DNA of 64,000 nucleotides from Segatella oris (lineage in GTDB: Bacteria; Bacteroidota; Bacteroidia; Bacteroidales; Bacteroidaceae): NCBI RefSeq assembly GCF_900637655.1, contig NZ_LR134384.1, forward strand, positions 2,542,001 to 2,606,000, read 5' to 3'. The notes below the pieces were generated by a model. That model made no database searches. It had not been told where the DNA came from and was given only the letters and a program-made list of their open reading frames with translations. This document shows positions 55,718 through 64,000 of the stretch, in pieces. The first letter of the stretch is position 1; the number at the start of each line of letters is the position of its first letter. The translations under genes were made by a program, and so were the position numbers.

Positions 55718-57168
55718 TTCGTATTTGTTATTTTTTCACTTGCTATAATCTGTCGACGGTTGAACAATAAAAGTACAATGGTGAACACGCTCAACAGTCC
55801 CATGCCCACATATTCCAATGAGGCAGTGCACTTATAGATAACCCAACCGAATAAACTTGATGCAAAATCGAGTGCACCACCCGAGAAACCATCGGGGATA
55901 TGGGCTGCTTTATCACCGGTTTCTGCATAGACAGAGGCTGCAGCCTGCGTGAAAGCAGGAGCCATGTCGGTGACAAAATAAAGTCCGAAAATCAAGGCCA
56001 CGAGACCGATAACGAATGTTCTCACCACATTACCCTTAGTGAAAGGCAACACCATGGGGAACAAATAGAACATTCCGGCCAATGAAGCTAAGGGCAGAAA
56101 CTGGTTACCTGGCAGGAAAACTGCTAATGCAAGAATGGTTGGAATAAGGAAAAGAGAGACCACAAGTGTCGTGGGATGACCGATAACAAGGGCCGGACTC
56201 ATACCGATATAGATTTTCTTGCCGTCGAATTTACGCGCTACAAGGTCTTTCGTTTTCTCTGAAATAGGCATCAATCCGTCGATAAACAACTTCGTGATAC
56301 GCGGTATCAACTCCATCACAGCACCCATAATCACGCCTAAAGCCAACACATTTTTCACGATGCTCATTGTTGCATCAGTGGCTGTAGTGCTTGGTTCAGC
56401 CTGCTGAAGTTCTTTCAGATAGCCACTGAAATCAGTGATATGACCGGCTTCCCCAAATAAAGCAATCAGACTTCCCACGATAACTCCAAGCACTAAAGGG
56501 TCGCCCAACTCACCAAACTTGCGTTTCAATCCTTCGGCATCAATGTCGAGTTTGTTGAAGCCCGGTATCTTTTTCAATCCCTTATTGATAAGTACTGCAA
56601 AAGGAACGAAGCTCTGACAGAACGGCTGGGGAATGGAAATACCCTCCAAATCATAATACTTCTGGAAGCGTTCTGCCGTCAAGTCTGCAAAAACAAGCGT
56701 AATCATGTAGCACACAATGGCTGCGAAATAGCCCCAAAGCAGGCTCTCTCCCATAACGAAATAAGCCACAGCGCCAATGAAAGCAAAGTGCCAATAGTTC
56801 CAAAGGTCTATGTTCACCGTCCGCGTTGTCTTCGTGATGAGCATCAGAAAGTTAATGCCTAAGCAGACAGGAATAATCAAAGCACCCACTGCAGTGTTAT
56901 AAGCTACGGCTGCAGCTGCAGGCCATCCCATGTCGAAGACATTGAGTTGAAGATGATAAAAATCGGAGATTGAACTCAAAGGAGTATTGAAATTCGTGGT
57001 AAGCAGGGCGGTTACGACACCCAAGCCAACGAAACCGACACCCACATAGAGGCCTGATTTCAAAGCTTTGCCAAAGCCCATACCAATAGAGAGTCCAATA
57101 ATGGTGAAGAGAATCGGCATCATCACGCTGGCTCCAAAGCTGATGATGTAGCTAAAGATCTGTTCCAT
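55714..57168 (-). CDS. orphan galactitol-type PTS EIIC-like permease
   Basis: 484 residues, about 11 hydrophobic segments. Resembles GatC/SgcC EIIC proteins: MEQIFSYIISFGASVMMPIL, MGWPAAAAVAYNTAVGALII, RTVNIDLWNYWHFAFIGA and GMSPALVIGHPTTLVVSLFL. No EIIA or EIIB is encoded nearby and Bacteroidota usually lack a sugar PTS, so it probably works as a phosphorylation-independent carrier. First gene of a three-gene operon with kduI and the MFS gene. TAACTTTG (complement of 57236-57243) is a plausible -7 element. Confidence 0.85.
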   Translation of the reverse strand: MEQIFSYIISFGASVMMPILFTIIGLSIGMGFGKALKSGLYVGVGFVGLGVVTALLTTNFNTPLSSISDFYHLQLNVFDMGWPAAAAVAYNTAVGALIIPVCLGINFLMLITKTTRTVNIDLWNYWHFAFIGAVAYFVMGESLLWGYFAAIVCYMITLVFADLTAERFQKYYDLEGISIPQPFCQSFVPFAVLINKGLKKIPGFNKLDIDAEGLKRKFGELGDPLVLGVIVGSLIALFGEAGHITDFSGYLKELQQAEPSTTATDATMSIVKNVLALGVIMGAVMELIPRITKLFIDGLMPISEKTKDLVARKFDGKKIYIGMSPALVIGHPTTLVVSLFLIPTILALAVFLPGNQFLPLASLAGMFYLFPMVLPFTKGNVVRTFVIGLVALIFGLYFVTDMAPAFTQAAASVYAETGDKAAHIPDGFSGGALDFASSLFGWVIYKCTASLEYVGMGLLSVFTIVLLLFNRRQIIASEKITNTK

Positions 57169-57450
57169 TTCTTATTTAAACGATTTATATTTGTAGATTG
57201 TTTCTGTCATTCCGCCGTTTTTCACGCGTTGGATGCAAAGTTAAGAAAAGTTTTCATATTCTAAAGGATTTCATATGTTAGTTTTCCTTAAACATGAGAT
57301 GAGAAACCCACAAAAAGCAACTATAAACAGCTGTTCAAGAGGAATATGTCACCACTGACCCAAAGCTACACCTTCATCTCCTCATACAAATATTCTTTAC
57401 AAAACCTCTTTCAGGTTTCGTTCGGTTTTCATCAGAGAACCACTCGGCTG

Positions 57451-57466
57451 CAAATACGCGAGTTTT
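57451..57466. repeat. AAATACGCGAGTTTTG motif
   Basis: A 16-base sequence found again at about 62189-62204 and, shorter, in repeat copy C near 44272. Here and at 62189 it precedes a 22-base array by 100-150 bases. The rest of 57244-57590 and 57670-58022 contains no gene I can support. Confidence 0.55.
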
Positions 57467-57599
57467 GGGCCCGTTTCGTAATTCATTCAGCATCAAATTA
57501 TTACGCAATTGCCTAAACATTATCTCCCAAAGAAACCGAGAAAAAACAAGCTTTTAAGTTGAAAAAGCATGCAAAGTGGGGCATTTCAGCGGCTCATTT

Positions 57600-57665
57600 G
57601 GTGCAAATCAGAACATAAAATGACTGAAAACGCGGTGCAAGATGACGCTGATTGCAAGACAACAC
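57600..57665. repeat. 22-base phased repeat array
   Basis: Three units at 57600, 57622 and 57644 (GGTGCAAAT, GACTGAAAA, GACGCTGAT), with exact 22-base spacing, between the EIIC-like gene start and the murF-alr stop. Confidence 0.68.
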
Positions 57666-58022
57666 CATTCAAAACGCTTTCCAAATCAACCAAAATCACC
57701 ACAAGAAACGCCCTGAAACAGCCTTTCATTTTCTATTTGTTCATTTTGAAAAGGGCTGTTTTTTGGTTAAGTTTCCTTACAAAACACAAGACTATCAGAC
57801 ACATCTTTCCCCGTCTTTCATCTTATTCCAACTGCGTTATTGACTTTCCTTTTTGTCAATTCAGCTCATTAATAACGGGCAATACGAACCACATTGCAGG
57901 AAGAACAAAGCCAACAGAAAGACTCATCCACTATCCGCAAGCAGCGTTCCAACGTCGTTTAGCATGCCAATTTTACAGCGTAGATTGCGCTTGATGGTTT
58001 TGGAACCAAGCTAATATAAATC

Positions 58023-60500
58023 TTAATCCTGGAAATAGACACGCTTCACACGGTTGCTGATGCCTGTAAGTACCTCGTAAGGAATAGTATCAATGGCATC
58101 ACTCAGCACTGTAACAGGCAGATGATCGCCGAAGATTTCAACGCTGTCTCCCTCTTTACAGTCGATATCTGTAACGTCAATCATCGCTACATCCATACAG
58201 ATATTACCCACATATTCGGCTTTCTGCCCATTGACAAGACAGTAACCACGGCGGTTGCTGAGCCGTCTGTCAAGACCATCTGCATAACCTATAGGGATAG
58301 CGGCTATCAAACTGTCACGCTCAAGATAGGTCTTTCGGCTGTAACCGATGCTTTCACCTGCCGGAAGTTGATGTATCTGGAGGATTGTAGTCTTTAAGGT
58401 GCTGACGTTATTGATAATCTTATTGTTGCGCGAATTAATGCCATAAAGCCCCAATCCCAAGCGACACATGTCCATCTGACGGTCGGGGAAGTGCTCAATA
58501 CCGGCACTGTTGTCCATGTGGAAGAGTATCTTGTGGTCGAAAGCGGTTTGAAGTTTATCTGCCCCAAGCTTGAAAAGTTCAAACTGTTGGGCGCTGAATG
58601 TGTCGAAATCATCACTGTCTGCACCCACGAAATGGCTGAACACAGAACGTGGAATGATGGCATTCTGACGTTTCAGACGCCTGATAAGCTCGTCCATATC
58701 CTTGTGCGGATCAAAGCCAAGACGATGCATACCGGTATCGAGTTTGATATGAACGGGGAAACCGGTAATGCCTTCTTTCTCCGCTTCTTTCACCAAAGCA
58801 TCAAGCAATCTGAAAGAGTAAACCTCGGGTTCGAGGTCATAATCGAACATCGTCTTAAAGGCGGTCATCTCCGGATTCATAATCATGATGTTGCTGGTGA
58901 TGCCGTTCTTGCGCAGCGTTACACCCTCATCAGCCACTGCAACAGCAAGATAATCCACGCGATGATCCTGTAGTGTCTTGGCAATCTCAACGCTCCCGGC
59001 CCCGTAAGCATCTGCTTTGATCATGCAGACCAACTTGGTATGTGGCTTCATGAACGAGCGATAGTGGTTCAGGTTCTTTACAACGGCATTGAGATTTACC
59101 TCTAATGTGGTCTCATGTACTTTCTGGACAAGCAGTTCTGTCAGTTGATCGAAACCGAAACGGCGTGCTCCTTTGATGAGAATTACTTCGTCGTGAAGTT
59201 GCTTAAAAACGTCACTGTCTATCAGTTCTTCTACGCTTTCAAAGAAATATTTCGCTTTCACGCCAATGCAATAGGCATGAGATTGAAGGTCTTTTCCTAC
59301 ACCGATGAACTTCTCTACACCACGCTGTTGACAGAGCATTCCTACCTCTTGATAGAGTTCATCGGTGGTCATTCCGCTCTGATAGATGTCACTGAGGATG
59401 AGCGTATGACGGCGTCCTTGATGGTCGGGACGGCGGTTCATGAAGTCAAGTGCGATGTCAAGCGAGTTGATATCCGAGTTATAGCTGTCGTTAATGAGCG
59501 TACAACCATGCTGTCCCTGCTTTACTTCAAGGCGCATGGCTATCGGTTCAAGCTGCTGCATGCGTTCATCGAGCACGTCACCCCCGACACCTAAGGTCAG
59601 CGCTACAGCTGCACAAGCAAAGGAATTGGTAACAGAGGCATCATCGATAAACGGCAATGAATACCAACTTTCATTACCTTTATATATATAGGTGACTGTA
59701 GTCGCGGTCTCTTTCTTTTCAACTGACTTGATAAAGAAAGGTGCACGCTTGTCTTTCAGCGACCAGAACAGACGCTCACCCTTAAAGTCTTCAAGCTCAT
59801 TTACACAGCCATTGACGATTGGATCGTCACCATTGTAGACCACAGTCTTGGCATCATGAAACAGAATAAGCTTTTCCTTACACTTCATTTCCTTACTGAT
59901 GAAGTTCTCTTGATGGGCATCTCCGAGGTTCGTCAGCACGGCAATCGTCGGCTGAATGATATCACGCAGCGCCAACATCTCACCAGGTTGACTGATGCCT
60001 GCTTCGAAAATACCCACTTGGGTGTGCTCATTCAGCAGCCAAACACTTAGCGGAACGCCCACCTGTGAATTGTAACTGCGAGGCGAACGCGTGATAAACA
60101 TATCATCACAGAGCAACTGATTAAGCCACTCTTTGACCATTGTTTTACCGTTACTTCCCGTGATTCCAACAATCGGAATATTGAATTCATCACGATGACG
60201 CTCGGCTAAACGCTGCAAAGCTTCAAGGGAGTCAACCACTTTCAAGAAGTTAGCTTCAGCGTATTCTGTGGCATAATCGGCCGGAACTTCAGTCACAACA
60301 AAGTTTCTGACCCCACGACGATAAAGCTCGGGAATATAGTAATGGCCATCATTACGGCCAGACTTGAGAGCAAAAAACAATGTCTCTTCGGGGAAACAAA
60401 GCGAGCGACTGTCTGTTAAAACAAAACCAATCTTGGCATCACTCGCACCAAAACGACGCGCACCTATCAGTGTGGTAACCTTTTCAATAGTATATGTCAT
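58023..60500 (-). CDS. murF-alr: bifunctional MurF ligase / alanine racemase
   Basis: 825 residues from the ATG at 60500; an in-frame ATG at 60596 lies upstream of the promoter. Residues about 1-445 are MurF, adding D-Ala-D-Ala to UDP-MurNAc-tripeptide: ATP loop GITGSNGKTMVK, LTNLGDAHQENF and INDSYNSDINSLDIALDF. Residues about 455-825 are alanine racemase with the PLP lysine in MIKADAYGAG, the SHFVGADSDD region and IGYADGLDRR. The fusion joins making D-Ala with using it and is characteristic of Bacteroidota. Confidence 0.95.
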   Translation of the reverse strand: MTYTIEKVTTLIGARRFGASDAKIGFVLTDSRSLCFPEETLFFALKSGRNDGHYYIPELYRRGVRNFVVTEVPADYATEYAEANFLKVVDSLEALQRLAERHRDEFNIPIVGITGSNGKTMVKEWLNQLLCDDMFITRSPRSYNSQVGVPLSVWLLNEHTQVGIFEAGISQPGEMLALRDIIQPTIAVLTNLGDAHQENFISKEMKCKEKLILFHDAKTVVYNGDDPIVNGCVNELEDFKGERLFWSLKDKRAPFFIKSVEKKETATTVTYIYKGNESWYSLPFIDDASVTNSFACAAVALTLGVGGDVLDERMQQLEPIAMRLEVKQGQHGCTLINDSYNSDINSLDIALDFMNRRPDHQGRRHTLILSDIYQSGMTTDELYQEVGMLCQQRGVEKFIGVGKDLQSHAYCIGVKAKYFFESVEELIDSDVFKQLHDEVILIKGARRFGFDQLTELLVQKVHETTLEVNLNAVVKNLNHYRSFMKPHTKLVCMIKADAYGAGSVEIAKTLQDHRVDYLAVAVADEGVTLRKNGITSNIMIMNPEMTAFKTMFDYDLEPEVYSFRLLDALVKEAEKEGITGFPVHIKLDTGMHRLGFDPHKDMDELIRRLKRQNAIIPRSVFSHFVGADSDDFDTFSAQQFELFKLGADKLQTAFDHKILFHMDNSAGIEHFPDRQMDMCRLGLGLYGINSRNNKIINNVSTLKTTILQIHQLPAGESIGYSRKTYLERDSLIAAIPIGYADGLDRRLSNRRGYCLVNGQKAEYVGNICMDVAMIDVTDIDCKEGDSVEIFGDHLPVTVLSDAIDTIPYEVLTGISNRVKRVYFQD

Positions 60501-60526
60501 CGTGTATGATATGTTATATTTGACTA

Positions 60527-60557
60527 CAAATTTACAGCAAACCACTGACATATCAAA
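60527..60557 (-). promoter_or_regulatory. promoter of murF-alr
   Basis: On the minus strand TTTG (complement of 60554-60557), 19 bases, TAAATTTG (complement of 60527-60534). It fixes the start codon at 60500. Confidence 0.78.
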
Positions 60558-60681
60558 ATAAAAAGCAGTGAAATCAAGTACATCTTGAAAAATCATACAG
60601 CATGAAAAACATACTCATCTAAGCATGAAAGCCAACCACCTGCCATGCATCCATTCTTCCATAAGACTGGAGCAAACAAAC

Positions 60682-60897
60682 AAGAACAGCGTTGAATCAC
60701 TCCAACGCTGTTCTTATTATTAAATAATTTCATATTATTTCTAATAAAATGAGCGACGCTTTCGCTCGTGTTATCCCTCAAAGTTCTTTTTACCTAAAAA
60801 CTAATCCTATGAAAATCTAACTAATCTTTAAACCTAAACAACTAAACCTAAATCTATATGTTAAACCTAAACAATCTATTACCTAACGTCCTATTGA
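60682..60897 (-). ncRNA. candidate ~215-base small RNA with full promoter and terminator
   Basis: Minus-strand promoter TTTG (complement of 60931-60934), exactly 20 bases, TACTTTTG (complement of 60903-60910). The transcript would run through repeated TTTAGGTTTA-like motifs (complement of about 60810-60890) and a GAGCG/CGCTC hairpin near 60750-60770, and end at a perfect 13-bp stem (AAGAACAGCGTTG 60682-60694 with its partner 60703-60715) followed on the minus strand by a T-rich stretch. No convincing open frame. It may be a known housekeeping RNA or leader I fail to name. Confidence 0.6.
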
Positions 60898-61346
60898 CGA
60901 TACAAAAGTAGTAATTGTGCACGAACACACCAAATAATTTCATCCTTTTTTGCACTAATTTGCTGACGTTTTGATTTATATCAACAAACAACAGGAAAGA
61001 AGTGACTTTCCTTTACGTTTGTTTACAAATCACGGTTCAATATCAATCCTGTTTGATGAAGACCGGACATGGAAGCCAACTCATACTTTATTGTCCTTTC
61101 ACTGCCCACTCGATTACTGCCACTTCCCGGGATATTATAGATCAAAGGCATACAAAGGATTGTTTGTTCCGGATTGTTTCAACACATCACATACAAGTTC
61201 AGAAGCAGAAACAAATATCAAAACTACTGACAACACCTGTTTTCTGATAATACATTATATCATAAGGACAACCCTTTGAAAATGGCAGAAACACGACAAT
61301 ATGTTATGAGAAATACACTTTTCTATAGCTTTTTTAACTTAAATCT

Positions 61347-61379
61347 TTTGGAAATCAAATTGAAACTTATTTACCTTTG
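61347..61379 (+). promoter_or_regulatory. promoter of outer-membrane barrel gene
   Basis: TTTG (61347-61350), 21 bases, TACCTTTG (61372-61379), giving a leader of about 35 bases before the ATG. I see no gene in 60935-61346. Confidence 0.8.
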
Positions 61380-61420
61380 CACTCGTAAAAGAGTTATAAA
61401 CAAACAAAAAGAGAGTAATT

Positions 61421-61945
61421 ATGAAAAAGTTTTTGATGACTTTAGTAGCAGCATTTGCTGTTGCAATGAGCGCTAATGCACAGGTTTATGTAGGTGGTGG
61501 CTTTAGCATTAACGGTGTAGACAATGGTAACACCACTGTAACAACCTACAAATTCATCCCTGAAGTAGGTTACAACTTCAACGAAAATTGGGCTGCCGGT
61601 GTTGCATTTGGCTGGGAAGGCGCAAGCAAGGGCGGTACAAAGACACTTGAAGTCAACCCATATGCACGCTTCACTTTCGTTCATACAAAGTATGTTAACC
61701 TATTCGTTGATGGCGGTTTTGGCTACAAGCACACTTACAACCAGGGCTATGATGCCGATCTTTGGGCTGTAGGTGCACGTCCAGGTGTTGCAGTAAATCT
61801 CACAAAGAAACTTTCGTTTGTTTCTCATGTAGGTTTCCTTGGCTGGTCACAGAGCAAGGACAACAACAGCAATTTGAAGACAAGCAGATACGGTCTTGAC
61901 CTCGATGGCAACGACATCACGTTCAGCCTGTACTACAACTTCTAA
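61421..61945 (+). CDS. small outer-membrane beta-barrel protein
   Basis: 174 residues. Signal peptide (LVAAFAVAMSANAQ), then eight or so amphipathic strands (VYVGGGFSINGVDNG, YKFIPEVGYNFNENWAAGVA, NPYARFTFVHTKYVNLFVDG), ending in aromatic ITFSLYYNF, the terminal signature for outer-membrane assembly. OmpW/OmpX-like size. Strong promoter and clean terminator suggest an abundant, monocistronic porin-like protein. Function unknown. Confidence 0.88.
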   Translation: MKKFLMTLVAAFAVAMSANAQVYVGGGFSINGVDNGNTTVTTYKFIPEVGYNFNENWAAGVAFGWEGASKGGTKTLEVNPYARFTFVHTKYVNLFVDGGFGYKHTYNQGYDADLWAVGARPGVAVNLTKKLSFVSHVGFLGWSQSKDNNSNLKTSRYGLDLDGNDITFSLYYNF

Positions 61946-61977
61946 GTTGAAAGGGGCTATAACCCACGAAACAAAAC

Positions 61978-62014
61978 AGCCGATTCCCTCATGGAGTCGG
62001 CTATTTTCTTTTTA
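61978..62014 (+). terminator. terminator of outer-membrane barrel gene
   Basis: AGCCGATTCC (61978-61987) pairs with GGAGTCGGCT (61993-62002) with one T/G pair, followed by ATTTTCTTTTT. About 30 bases after the stop. Confidence 0.88.
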
Positions 62015-62188
62015 CACCACGTGCTTGCTGATATTGAAGATCACAACACACACAATAGAAAAGTTAAGCTTTCAAGGCTTTATCTCTCGCAAGAGAATAA
62101 GAGTGAGGCCACGTTATGCCTCACATGATTTATCTTTACAAATGCTTTCGCAAGAAGACCCCTGTTCTAAAATAAAACATCGGCGGTC

Positions 62189-62204
62189 AGAAATACGCGA
62201 GTTT
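62189..62204. repeat. AAATACGCGAGTTTTG motif, second copy
   Basis: Same 16 bases as at about 57451, again about 100 bases before a 22-base array. Confidence 0.55.
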
Positions 62205-62295
62205 TGAGCCACTTTAACAACCAACTGATTATCAAACGCTTATAGAAAACACAACACTTTATTCCACATTTCAACGTAAACAAAAGTTGTGATTT

Positions 62296-62395
62296 GCGTC
62301 AAATCACATGGTCATCTGCGTCAAATGAGCATGCCAAGTGACTTGAAATACACGACAAGATGATGCAGATTACAGGCTGATTTGACGCAAAACAG
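62296..62395. repeat. 22-base phased repeat array
   Basis: Five units at 62296, 62318, 62340, 62362 and 62384 (GCGTCAAAT, GCGTCAAAT, GACTTGAAA, GATGCAGAT, GACGCAAAA), all exactly 22 bases apart, between two convergent genes. The longest array in the window. Confidence 0.85.
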
Positions 62396-62552
62396 GAACT
62401 CAAGGAAAGGAAAAAGAGAAATCAAAGCCGTCAAGAAGAAGGAAAACTTGCTGTTTCTCATCTTCTTTTTCCTTAGATTGCAACTTTTAAAGTGCATGTT
62501 TTTACACCAATTTTCTTTACATATCAGCTGTAATCTACTATCTCATTCCCCC

Positions 62553-62601
62553 TAAAGAAAAACGTCCGTATAAGCATATGAAGCATACTTACACGGACGA
62601 T
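62553..62601 (-). terminator. terminator of the minus-strand lipoprotein gene
   Basis: CGTCCGT near 62566 and ACGGACG near 62594 anchor a stem of about 17 bp with two mismatches, preceded by an A-rich run that becomes a U-tract on the minus strand. Confidence 0.75.
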
Positions 62602-62629
62602 TGGCGATATAAAGAGTTATGTGTTGGTG

Positions 62630-63268
62630 CTACTTGCGGGGCGACGGAGCTGGAGCCACACCGGTTTTTCCACGGAAAATAAAGCCCACATTACCTTTAA
62701 GCTTGTTTTCTGACATGGCATCTACCTGCAAAGAGAGTGCTATAATCTGCATAGCTACAACCGACTTGACCTTTGAAAAGCCAAAGGAATAATTGCTGTT
62801 CCCAGCAAAAGCGATACTGATTTTATGGCTTCCTTTATTATAATTGAGTTCAAATACGGCCGTTTTGGGGTTCAACAGAAAGCCTACCGGACTGAGATTA
62901 TAATAGCCTGTGAAGCATGTGATGTCCTGATTTGGGGCTGATTTCAACGCTTCTTTCAGTGCATTGTCGTTCACATAATCGGCAAAAAGGCTCATCGGGA
63001 AGTTCTTTATGGTCAGCGTACTGTCGGTCAATATCTCCCATTTCACGTCAGACGAATCACTCACATACTTCTTGTCAGTGGCACTCCAACGCTGATAATA
63101 GGTCTTACCTGCATAAGATCCCCTCACTTGTTGATAGGCCTGCTGTTGCTGTTCACGGGTAAGACTGTTGTCATTGCCACCACCTGGTTCACAAGCAGTA
63201 AAGGTTAAACCGAGCACTGTCAGGCATCCTAACAGCCATAGATACATTTTGTTTGTTTTCTGTTCCAT
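62630..63268 (-). CDS. lipoprotein, DUF4840-like
   Basis: 212 residues. Signal peptide with lipobox LTFTAC (Cys26) followed by EPGGGNDNS, then a predominantly beta protein (YAGKTYYQRWSATDKKYVSD, ILTDSTLTIKNFPMSLFADY). A glycine/proline-poor middle and a short Pro-rich end. I associate it with the DUF4840 lipoproteins of Bacteroidales but am not certain. It is divergent from the ECF sigma gene at 63481. An alternative ATG is seven codons downstream. Confidence 0.7.
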   Translation of the reverse strand: MEQKTNKMYLWLLGCLTVLGLTFTACEPGGGNDNSLTREQQQQAYQQVRGSYAGKTYYQRWSATDKKYVSDSSDVKWEILTDSTLTIKNFPMSLFADYVNDNALKEALKSAPNQDITCFTGYYNLSPVGFLLNPKTAVFELNYNKGSHKISIAFAGNSNYSFGFSKVKSVVAMQIIALSLQVDAMSENKLKGNVGFIFRGKTGVAPAPSPRK

Positions 63269-63382
63269 TTTATATAAGGTTTATTTTGGTTTATCTACCC
63301 CCTAAATGTCAATGAAGAAGAAAACTTGCCTGATATGACATTAAATAATTGTTAAAATCAAGAAATATAGGCAAGACTGTCT

Positions 63383-63390
63383 TAACTTTG
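63383..63390 (+). promoter_or_regulatory. promoter -7 element before ECF sigma gene
   Basis: TAACTTTG at 63383-63390, about 90 bases before the sigma ATG. The -33 box is not evident. Confidence 0.45.
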
Positions 63391-63480
63391 TGTTTAACAA
63401 ATAAAATGAGGAGAGTAAATGGTATAAGAAAAAACGCAGAATGACGTTTTTTAAACCATAAGAGGATATCCAAGCGCGGC

Positions 63481-64000
63481 ATGAAACTATTCACCACAGA
63501 CAAGGAACTGACCATAGTTCACAAGTTAAGCAGGGGCGAAGCCACTGCCATTGACTTGTTATATGCCGAGTATGCGCCTTTTCTTACGGCGGTTTGTGCG
63601 CGTTATATCCCGCAGAACGATGACATGAAAGATGTCTTGCAAGAGGCTTTCATCAAGATGTTCAACAAGGGAGACACGTTCACCTATCGTGGAAAAGGAT
63701 CGCTGAAAGCCTGGGCAACGCGCATTGTTATCAACGAGGCATTGCTTTTTCTGCGTCAACAGGCAAAGGAAGATGTGCTGACAACCGACAGGGATTTGCC
63801 TGAAACAGTCGATGAGGAGCCAGAAGTAAACACGCTTTCTACCGATGAAATAACAGCTATGATAAGGCAGTTGCCCACGGGATATCGCACAGTATTCAAC
63901 CTATATGTCATCGAAGGAATGAGTCATCAGCAAATAGCTGAACTGCTGAATATCAAGCCTGACACCTCAGCCTCACAGCTTCACAAGGCCAAGGTGATGT
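63481..64000 (+). CDS. ECF-type sigma factor, 3' end outside window
   Basis: 173 codons of an open frame that runs off the window. Region 2 (MKDVLQEAFIKMFNKGDTF, LKAWATRIVINEALLFLRQ) and region 4 (LPTGYRTVFNLYVIEGMSHQ, then IAELLNIKPDTSASQLHKAK) are both seen, so only the last few residues are missing. An anti-sigma factor commonly follows in Bacteroidota but is beyond the edge. Divergent from the lipoprotein at 62630. Confidence 0.92.
   Translation, partial: MKLFTTDKELTIVHKLSRGEATAIDLLYAEYAPFLTAVCARYIPQNDDMKDVLQEAFIKMFNKGDTFTYRGKGSLKAWATRIVINEALLFLRQQAKEDVLTTDRDLPETVDEEPEVNTLSTDEITAMIRQLPTGYRTVFNLYVIEGMSHQQIAELLNIKPDTSASQLHKAKVM

Noticed and set aside
57569..57994. 141-codon plus-strand frame
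   Set aside because: Runs across a 22-base array, has no promoter motif and has odd composition; most likely chance.
60971..61279. 102-codon plus-strand frame before the outer-membrane barrel
   Set aside because: No promoter motif, protein looks random, and the real promoter of the next gene lies after it.
4920..62395. 22-base arrays as degenerate CRISPRs
   Set aside because: Units abut without unique spacers, are diverged, number only 3-5 and have no cas genes nearby.

Overview
The window looks like a chromosomal segment of a Prevotella-type bacterium (Bacteroidales, Bacteroidota). I infer this from the Bacteroidota promoter signature in front of many genes (TTTG, about 20 bases, then TAnnTTTG), type IX secretion genes (porQ, a PorE-like lipoprotein), a MurF-alanine racemase fusion, a DUF4954 protein, a GH97 glycosidase, a TonB-ExbB-ExbD-ExbD operon, a class II ribonucleotide reductase and a fimbrillin cluster. 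There is no rRNA, no tRNA that I can support, no CRISPR array and no transposase.

Layout. 0-9.3 kb: end of DNA topoisomerase III, a small membrane protein, the PorE-like protein, a three-gene minus-strand unit holding an ECF sigma factor between two membrane proteins, an rRNA methyltransferase overlapping dihydrofolate reductase, and an Lrp-type regulator. 9.3-15 kb: an eight-gene minus-strand operon, tonB - polyprenyl synthetase - unknown - tatD - exbB - membrane protein - exbD - exbD. 15-20 kb: porQ-cmk, a toxin-antitoxin pair whose YafQ-like toxin carries an in-frame stop, and GH97. 20-29 kb: hflX, DUF4954, an M16 peptidase and class I fumarase. 29-38.6 kb: a fimbrial locus (membrane-tethered TPR/AraC regulator, a striking 41-base repeat array, a degenerate GIY-YIG protein, an OmpA-type protein, a FimB/Mfa2-like anchor and three fimbrillin lipoproteins), followed by an AraC regulator. 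40-44 kb: TPP riboswitch, thiamine TonB receptor, PnuT and thiamine pyrophosphokinase. 44.5-51.5 kb: dnaA, MCE protein, amidase, folB and a B12-dependent RNR, all on the minus strand. 52-57 kb: nitroreductase, then a uronate-type operon (orphan galactitol EIIC-like protein, an exported KduI, an ExuT-like MFS). 58-64 kb: murF-alr, an outer-membrane barrel, a lipoprotein and the start of an ECF sigma factor.

The most unusual content is intergenic. (1) Eight intergenic sites carry short arrays with an exact 22-base phase, each unit built on a TTTG-N3-CAAA-like quasi-palindrome. Four of them sit inside a roughly 380-420 bp non-coding element present in four copies, two of which face each other around hflX-DUF4954-M16. 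(2) A 626-base stretch in front of the fimbrial operon is made of three different repeat families that all share a 41-base period and are joined by 7-base linkers. (3) Several intergenic stretches hold a promoter-like motif and an intrinsic terminator but no gene, which suggests unannotated small RNAs. Functional statements rest on recognising families by eye; no database search was possible.
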